Shown: piece by piece, positions 59,379 to 64,000 of the stretch
Numbering within the stretch: the stretch's first letter is position 1
Layout of the letters: each line of letters opens with the position of its first letter
Origin: JAABVD01 sp965204545
GTDB taxonomy: Bacteria; Verrucomicrobiota; Verrucomicrobiia; Opitutales; UBA2995
Assembly: GCA_965204545.1 (NCBI GenBank)
Contig: CBDBFA010000004.1
Location: 1-64,000, forward strand
Length of the DNA stretch: 64,000 nucleotides
Reading direction: 5' to 3'
Translations under genes and position numbers: made by a program
The notes under the pieces: generated by a model
The model's input: the letters and a program-made list of their open reading frames with translations, nothing else
Told to the model about the DNA's origin: nothing
Database searches by the model: none

Positions 59379-60794
59379 TCAAAGAACTTCATCGAAGGCG
59401 TCAATGATTTGCTCGATGGGCTCAACCCCGACGGAAATGCGAACGAGGTCCGGATTGATACCATAATTTAGTAATTCCATCCGACCGGCCGGGTCGGAGA
59501 CAATGTCGTAATGGGCCATGTACATGTAGGGGCAAATGAGGGTCCGGCCCATACCAAAACTCGGCCCCTTGCTGATACGGCAGGGATCGTAAACCCGGGC
59601 CAGGGGTTTAGCCAGGTCCACGGTAATCATGCAGCCGGGGGAGAGGTCTCTTCTCTCGATTTTTCGATACCGCTCCCGGTTTGTCTCTCCGTAGGCCCAG
59701 TGCACTTTTTTGACCCTGGGATGTGTCCGCAAATACCGGGCCAGTTTGAGGGTATTGGCATTAACCGTACGAGCCACGGTTCGGCAATGGGGCAGTTGTT
59801 CGGCCACCCTTTCAACGTCGCGACGATAGGGCGGCTCCACGTATTGCGGGACGATGGCTTTCAGATCGCGGTAAAAGGGAGATTGGGGGTTGAGGGCGAT
59901 CAGCCCCATCATCACATCCCCCTCGTGGGCGATGTACTTGGTCAAGCTGGTGACGAGAACATCGCAATAGGGCATGGTATCCACATTGAAGATGGAACTC
60001 ACTGTCGGATCGACCATCAGAACCACCTCGTGAAGGCGGGATAGCTCGAGCAAACGGCCCGCATCCGGAGTTTGTACCAGGGGATTGGTGGGCAATTCGG
60101 CGATTATTCCGGCTACCTCCCGGCCACGCTCATCCAAAATTGAAGCCAATTGATCGAGATCGGTCGGATCCGGAATGAGGATTCTTTGATCCCCTTCGCC
60201 TGCAAACTTGTTGAGAATCTCGTAGGTGTCCACGTAGAGCCAGCCCAATTGAATCCAGAGGGTTCTCGATTTTGCGGCCTGGAGATCCCGGATGGCATTG
60301 AATGCGGCGAAAACGGAACTCATACCCGAGGTAGTAAGCCACACATCTTCGTTGCTGGTAGAGCCGATGGTGCCGCACAAGGCACTTCGAACGGTTGTGG
60401 AAGGATTTGAGGAGGGTCGCTCCGGTGCAGCTCCCGGGATTAACCCGTTCCGGAGGAGGAGGTCTTCGGCTTCCCTTGAGGAAATGCGGACCCCGGTGTG
60501 TTGCAAAAAATTGCGGGCCTTTTCCTCCGCCTCGCCACCGGGGACAACCGAAACGACGGCGCGAGTGTCATCGGCGAATATCCTCACATGGCCTGATCCG
60601 ACATAATGCTGCAAGGCTCTTGCGGCTTGGGGGGAGCACAGGCAAAAAACCGCTCTGTCCCGCAATTGGAGGCGGGATTGCAAACAGGCCTCCCATTGCA
60701 ACACCCAATGATGGGACACAAATCGCGGATAGGCAACCTTGAGTCGGGCAACGACCTCGGGCAGCCTCTCCTCATACTGGACAATGTTCTCCAT
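59379..60794 (-). CDS. PLP-dependent enzyme of the Cys/Met metabolism family
   Basis: A 471-residue fold-type I aminotransferase-like enzyme related to cystathionine synthases and lyases. The PLP lysine is in 'VTSLTKYIAHEGDVMMG' near 295-311, and 'LTTSGMSSVFAAFNAI' near 160 binds the phosphate. 'VVLMVDPTVSS' near 272 holds the Asp that pairs with the pyridine N, and the C-terminal 'ISVGVEPIEQIIDAFDEVL' is typical of the family end. The first 130 residues are an extra N-terminal extension not seen in plain family members. I start at the ATG at 60794 because the longer frame upstream only translates spacer repeats. The substrate is not assignable. Confidence 0.82.
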   Translation of the reverse strand: MENIVQYEERLPEVVARLKVAYPRFVSHHWVLQWEACLQSRLQLRDRAVFCLCSPQAARALQHYVGSGHVRIFADDTRAVVSVVPGGEAEEKARNFLQHTGVRISSREAEDLLLRNGLIPGAAPERPSSNPSTTVRSALCGTIGSTSNEDVWLTTSGMSSVFAAFNAIRDLQAAKSRTLWIQLGWLYVDTYEILNKFAGEGDQRILIPDPTDLDQLASILDERGREVAGIIAELPTNPLVQTPDAGRLLELSRLHEVVLMVDPTVSSIFNVDTMPYCDVLVTSLTKYIAHEGDVMMGLIALNPQSPFYRDLKAIVPQYVEPPYRRDVERVAEQLPHCRTVARTVNANTLKLARYLRTHPRVKKVHWAYGETNRERYRKIERRDLSPGCMITVDLAKPLARVYDPCRISKGPSFGMGRTLICPYMYMAHYDIVSDPAGRMELLNYGINPDLVRISVGVEPIEQIIDAFDEVL

Positions 60795-61105
60795 AGTGGG
60801 AAAACTACAGGATACCGCGTGCGGCCGATGAGGTATTGGCCGGGCAAATGGAATCTGGTCGAATGGTATTTCCACGAAACGATTTGGACGGGGTAAAAAA
60901 AGATGAAGGATGAAGGATGAAAAAAAAAGCCATAAAAGAACATCCTGCATCCAGTATCCGGCATCCGGAATGGGACCTCCCGCAGAGGGCAAAGGGAGGG
61001 AGCGCTTACGGCGCCAATTTGGAAATTGGCTCCACGAAGGACACGAAGGGCCACGAAGTACATCGTGATCGTGATCGTGATCGAAAAATTGCAGGCTGGG
61101 AATGT

Positions 61106-61125
61106 GGGCGAGGCATGCCTCGCCC
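61106..61125. repeat. Perfect 20-bp palindrome
   Basis: Arms GGGCGAGGCA / TGCCTCGCCC with no loop, in a gene-free spacer, nine bases before another hairpin. Confidence 0.6.
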
Positions 61126-61134
61126 CTACACATT

Positions 61135-61154
61135 GGCGGGTTGGAAAACCCGCC
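61135..61154. repeat. Spacer hairpin, copy B of an inverted pair
   Basis: Stem GGCGGGTT, loop GGAA, AACCCGCC. With flanks it is the exact reverse complement of the sequence around 33186-33205. Confidence 0.75.
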
Positions 61155-61230
61155 CTCCGTTTACCATAAAATCCTGTTTATCCATGTTCATCCATGTTCC
61201 ATTTTCGATCAGGTTTAAGGTCGGGGTGGG

Positions 61231-61962
61231 TTAAATGATCCGGTCTTTTGTTTTATAGGCTTTGATCTCGGGGGAGTGCCGGATGTCATCGCCCCGGAAT
61301 AGAGAGACCACTTGCTCTGCCACGTTGCATGCGTGGTCGGCAATCCGCTCGAGGGATTTGGAGATGAACATGCTCTCCAATGACTCCAAAGCGGCCCCTC
61401 GATCCCTCTGTATCCGCCGGGTCAGGTTGTTGAAAATATTGTAGTTGAATTCATCCACCAAACGATCTCGTCGAATAATTTCCTCAGCCAAATCCGCATC
61501 ACCCTCCAAGAAGGATTGAATGGCATCGTTCAACATACCGATGGTCAACGTAATCATATCGGGAAATTCCTGATCCAGGTTGGGAGCGGCAATGCGGCTG
61601 ATGCGAATAACCCGTTTGGCAATCGCGCATGCCTCGTCCCCTATCCTTTCGAGATCGTGGGTCACTTTGGTGCCGACCATGAGCAGGCGAAGATCATTGG
61701 CTACCGGAGCACGCAGACTGATATAGCGGATGGCCTTTGCATCGATGGTTATTTCCAAATTATCGATTAGATCATCTTCTTGAAGGACTTCTTTGGCCAG
61801 TTGGGGATCCAAATCCAGGATTGCCCTGCAGGACTTGCGAGTAACTTCGATGGCCTTCTGCCCCATCATGATGAGGTCGCTGTGAAAGTCTTCCAATTCG
61901 CTGTGAAAAAAGCGTTTCATGTTCGAGTTACTGGAAAGAGCGTCAAAAACAGCGGTGATCAT
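61231..61962 (-). CDS. phoU: PhoU phosphate-signalling protein
   Basis: A 243-residue all-helical protein with the two PhoU repeats. The first carries 'ELEDFHSDLIMMGQKAIE' and the metal-site 'DLERIGDEACAIAKR' (E/D-x3-D pattern, near 103). The second has 'SLERIADHACNVAEQVV' near 205. PhoU damps the PhoR-PhoB response and gates phosphate uptake by Pst; no pst or pho genes adjoin it here. The ATG at 61962 has GAGGAG just upstream (short spacing). An in-frame ATG at 61920 ('MKRFFHSELEDF') looks more like the family start. Confidence 0.93.
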   Translation of the reverse strand: MITAVFDALSSNSNMKRFFHSELEDFHSDLIMMGQKAIEVTRKSCRAILDLDPQLAKEVLQEDDLIDNLEITIDAKAIRYISLRAPVANDLRLLMVGTKVTHDLERIGDEACAIAKRVIRISRIAAPNLDQEFPDMITLTIGMLNDAIQSFLEGDADLAEEIIRRDRLVDEFNYNIFNNLTRRIQRDRGAALESLESMFISKSLERIADHACNVAEQVVSLFRGDDIRHSPEIKAYKTKDRII

Positions 61963-62360
61963 TTCTCCTCGACTTCCTCTACAACCCCGGCGCGACGATG
62001 GTGGAAAAATGGTGGGCGCAGTAAATTCTGACGCTTAATGGGCGGACAGTTTTGCCCATGGGGAAAAATATGTAAATCTACTTTTTGTTCCGATTTGGTT
62101 ACAAAACACTGTCCGGATGGCGCTTCGCGCCAATTTGGAATTAGGAATGAGGAATGAAGAATTAGGAATTGTGGAGAAAGGAACGATTAAGGATTGACTC
62201 TCGCTTAACCCGCAATGTTCGCCAAGAGCACGTACCAGCATCCAGCATCCAGCATCCAGCATCCAGCATCCAGCATCCAGCATCCAGCATCCAGCATCCA
62301 GCATCCAGAAACTAGTACTATTGGGTTGAATCGAAGCCAATTTTCCTGACCTTTTAGGCT
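61963..62360. other. Intergenic region with a 7-base minisatellite
   Basis: About 400 bp between divergent genes. It holds 'ttaggaatgaggaatgaagaattagg' heptamers near 62141 and the CCAGCAT array at 62235-62308. Minus-strand open frames through the array give repeats of Leu-Asp-Ala-Gly-Cys-Trp-Met and are not genes. Confidence 0.7.
62235..62308. repeat. Heptamer minisatellite (CCAGCAT), ten perfect units
   Basis: Ten consecutive identical 7-base units (62235-62304) plus four bases. A degenerate relative (catcctgcatccagtatccgg) lies near 60940. The perfect identity suggests recent expansion by slippage; length is likely to vary between strains. Confidence 0.95.
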
Positions 62361-63440
62361 ATGCGCACGAGCGGAACAATGGCAGGAACCTGGAGGCGAA
62401 CCTGCCTGCATGTATTGGCGCTGGTTCTCTTTTCCACTGCCGCCCAAGGGCAGAAGGCCTTTTCCTATACTGCGGATGAACTGATTGGGAACGCTATTCG
62501 CTGGCTGTCCGGGCCGAATAATCGCGATCTCATCCACGTTTACAAACTCAGTTGCCCGAAGTGTATCGGGGAGATTCAGGAGGCCTTTAAGGCGAATCGC
62601 GAGGATCAGGGTCTGATTTATCTTACCACCTCCCATAGGAATGACCGTTACATTGCCCAGGCTCTCCTGGCCACCACACTGTCCCACAAGGACCAAGGCG
62701 ATCGAACGGAAATCTTTGGGGAACTCCTGAACTTGTTTGCCAACTCTCCGGAACATTTTCTGAGCAATCCCGAAGAGTGGAGATCCCTGGCGCTGAGCTT
62801 TTGGAATTTTGACCGGTACGACCTGGAGGACCCGGAACCCTGGGCCGATTCGTTAAACTGGATGGATCGACAAAACCGCACCCTTGCCCTCCTCAACAAA
62901 ACGAGTTATCCGGCGAAAATCGAGCTCCATGAGCAAGTCCCAATACCTGAAGTGGAAAAAAATTCCTATCGGGACCAGTACCTGTTCGCGACCCTGGCTC
63001 TGCCCTGGTTGAAATACCCGGATAAGCTACCTGCCCGGGGAAGGACAGCTGGTTCCCAATATCCGGTCTTTCCCAAGGTCACCATTCAACCGGTTAGACA
63101 ATACGGCTTTCTGGAATGGAGCAACTTCGCGAAAACGGCTGAAACGGGCGCCTATTGGCAATTTTTTGGTGGGGCGGACGTAACCATGCACCCCCGGTTA
63201 CTGCAGTTTCTCGCGCTGTTTCTGGAACTCCCCACCGACCGGGAACGTCAAACTGCTTTTGTCGAGGCCTTGGGAAAAATTTCCGAAGACACTCAACAAG
63301 GGCGTCCCAGAAGCATACTAATTGCCTTGCCCCGGGTAGAATTAGACTTCTCAATACCGGAAGAGCGTCGGGCTCGAAGAATGGAAGAAGCACGCCAAAT
63401 GATGGAGCAATTTCACATCTACGAGGAACTGCGCGGATAG
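62361..63440 (+). CDS. Exported CxxC (thioredoxin-like?) hypothetical protein
   Basis: A 359-residue protein with a signal peptide (about 1-30; the start may instead be the Met at 62379). Shortly after cleavage a strand leads into a CxxC, 'VYKLSCPKCIGEI' near 60-72. This is placed as in the thioredoxin/DsbA fold, and followed by 'GLIYLTTSHRNDRY' as a possible next strand. The remaining 250 residues are helical and charged, with no known domain. It could be a periplasmic disulfide-handling protein. Downstream 45 bp lies a Tat-exported isomerase gene on the same strand. Confidence 0.6.
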   Translation: MRTSGTMAGTWRRTCLHVLALVLFSTAAQGQKAFSYTADELIGNAIRWLSGPNNRDLIHVYKLSCPKCIGEIQEAFKANREDQGLIYLTTSHRNDRYIAQALLATTLSHKDQGDRTEIFGELLNLFANSPEHFLSNPEEWRSLALSFWNFDRYDLEDPEPWADSLNWMDRQNRTLALLNKTSYPAKIELHEQVPIPEVEKNSYRDQYLFATLALPWLKYPDKLPARGRTAGSQYPVFPKVTIQPVRQYGFLEWSNFAKTAETGAYWQFFGGADVTMHPRLLQFLALFLELPTDRERQTAFVEALGKISEDTQQGRPRSILIALPRVELDFSIPEERRARRMEEARQMMEQFHIYEELRG

Positions 63441-63485
63441 AAGGCAGAGGTTTCGGCCGCGCCAAAATTTTCCAGCCACCATTTC

Positions 63486-64000
63486 ATGATGAAACCTACT
63501 TCACGTCGAAAATTTATGGGGACGGCAACCGGGGCTGCCTTTGGCGCCAGCCTGCTGAGCGCGGACGGAGGTTCCAGCCCTGAAAGCAACAACATGGGTA
63601 CGGCCAACTTCAAATATTGCTTTAATACCAGCACCATTCGCGGACAAAACCTGGGCTTGATCAAGGGGATAGAAGTCGCGGCGGAGGCGGGTTACGACGC
63701 CATTGAACCATGGGTCCGCAACATTCGGTCCTATCTGTCGGAGGGAGGAACCCTCAAGGAACTGGATGCCAGGATCAAAGACTTGGGTTTGACGGTGGAA
63801 GGCGCCATCGGGCATGCCAAATGGATTGTGGATGATCCCCAGGAACGAGCCACGGGTCTGGAAGAAGCCAAAAGGGACATGGAATTGATGGCGAAGATTG
63901 GAGGCAAGCGCATTGCCGCCCCTCCCGCAGGAGCGACGCAAACGGAAGGGCTCGATCTCTTCCAAGCTGCCGAACGCTATCGGGCACTGCTGGAGATCGG
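63486..64000 (+). CDS. Tat-exported sugar phosphate isomerase/epimerase-like protein (runs off the window)
   Basis: At least 171 residues; open to the end of the window. It starts at the tandem ATGs at 63486/63489. The N-terminus has a Tat-type motif 'SRRKFMG' and an Ala-rich core, as in other extracytoplasmic members of the xylose-isomerase-like TIM-barrel family. Barrel strands are visible in 'FNTSTIRGQNLGL', 'GYDAIEPWVRNI' with a metal-site Glu, 'GLTVEGAIGHAKWI', and 'IGGKRIAAPPAGA'. It is a distant relative of the gene at 13178-14131. Probably in one transcript with the CxxC protein gene. Confidence 0.83.
   Translation, partial: MMKPTSRRKFMGTATGAAFGASLLSADGGSSPESNNMGTANFKYCFNTSTIRGQNLGLIKGIEVAAEAGYDAIEPWVRNIRSYLSEGGTLKELDARIKDLGLTVEGAIGHAKWIVDDPQERATGLEEAKRDMELMAKIGGKRIAAPPAGATQTEGLDLFQAAERYRALLEI

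Larger units (their letters stand above)
60795..61230. other. Repeat-filled intergenic region
   Basis: No gene. It has 'atgaaggatgaaggatg' heptamer-like repeats near 60903, 'gcatccagtatccggcatcc' near 60946, hexamers 'gatcgtgatcgtgatc' near 61064-61082, a 20-bp perfect palindrome at 61106-61125 and the hairpin at 61135-61154. Confidence 0.65.

Noticed and set aside
60795..61133. 113-residue N-terminal extension of the PLP enzyme
   Set aside because: It translates hexamer and heptamer spacer repeats (His-Asp-His-Asp run) and precedes a good internal ATG at 60794 that starts the conserved protein.
62235..62308. CRISPR-like array
   Set aside because: Units are seven bases with no spacers, and no cas genes are near.
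62205..62756. Minus-strand frame with repeats of Leu-Asp-Ala-Gly-Cys-Trp-Met
   Set aside because: The repeated peptide is the translation of the CCAGCAT minisatellite, and the rest is antisense to the CxxC protein gene.

Overview
The window reads as a piece of a free-living, probably marine or sediment bacterium of the Verrucomicrobiota (or a close PVC relative). This rests on the gene mix: formylglycine-type sulfatases, Tat-exported sugar-phosphate-isomerase-like proteins, a PmoA-like DUF6807 protein, and a large MoxR/DUF58/DUF4159/DUF4175-like membrane operon, together with spacers crowded with short repeats. The assignment is inference; there is no rRNA or other marker gene to settle it. 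I see no tRNA, rRNA, CRISPR array, phage or replication origin.

Layout. 1-9.1 kb: housekeeping and metabolic genes (glutathione-transferase-like protein, RarA, ComEC-like channel, double ThyX-like protein, aldose epimerase) with two copies of a MITE. 9.1-15.3 kb: minus-strand genes for envelope and secreted proteins (beta-barrels, PhoD phosphatase, PKD protein, TIM-barrel isomerase, VOC protein), plus a remnant of an E1/ThiF-like gene. 15.4-19.7 kb: a minus-strand RND efflux pair. 20.0-31.5 kb, plus strand, divergent from the efflux pair: a biosynthetic cluster of three genes. These are a 2343-residue reducing type I polyketide synthase, a cobalamin-binding radical SAM enzyme, and an unusual fusion of a thioester-reductase-like domain with a sulfotransferase. 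31.7-39.9 kb: AGCS symporter, glycosyltransferase, sulfatase, an esterase whose stop codon is supplied by the third MITE copy, a DUF4153-like membrane protein and a DUF4399 protein. 40.0-54.4 kb: a tightly coupled eight-gene plus-strand operon (TPR-metallopeptidase, DUF4159, MoxR, DUF58, BatA/VWA, DUF4175-like, a second VWA-like membrane protein, and a C13/caspase-like protein that seems to lack its cysteine). 54.6-64.0 kb: DUF6807 protein, second sulfatase, M29-like peptidase, PLP enzyme, PhoU, a CxxC protein and a truncated isomerase gene.

The most interesting system is the PKS cluster. A single-module, fully reducing PKS without a thioesterase could build a saturated chain. The radical SAM/B12 enzyme could methylate an unactivated carbon, and the reductase-sulfotransferase fusion could release the chain reductively and sulfate it. 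The predicted product is a branched, sulfated fatty alcohol or similar lipid, possibly exported by the adjacent RND system. The chemistry is inferred from domain content only.

The second layer of interest is in the spacers. A 277-278 bp MITE has 12-bp inverted ends starting GTAA and makes 8-bp target duplications, the pattern of IS66-type transposition. There is also a 101-bp element with perfect 27-bp arms, a family of small hairpins with purine tetraloops, and STRR-like heptamer, octamer and nonamer tandem repeats, some of which have been absorbed into the ends of coding regions.
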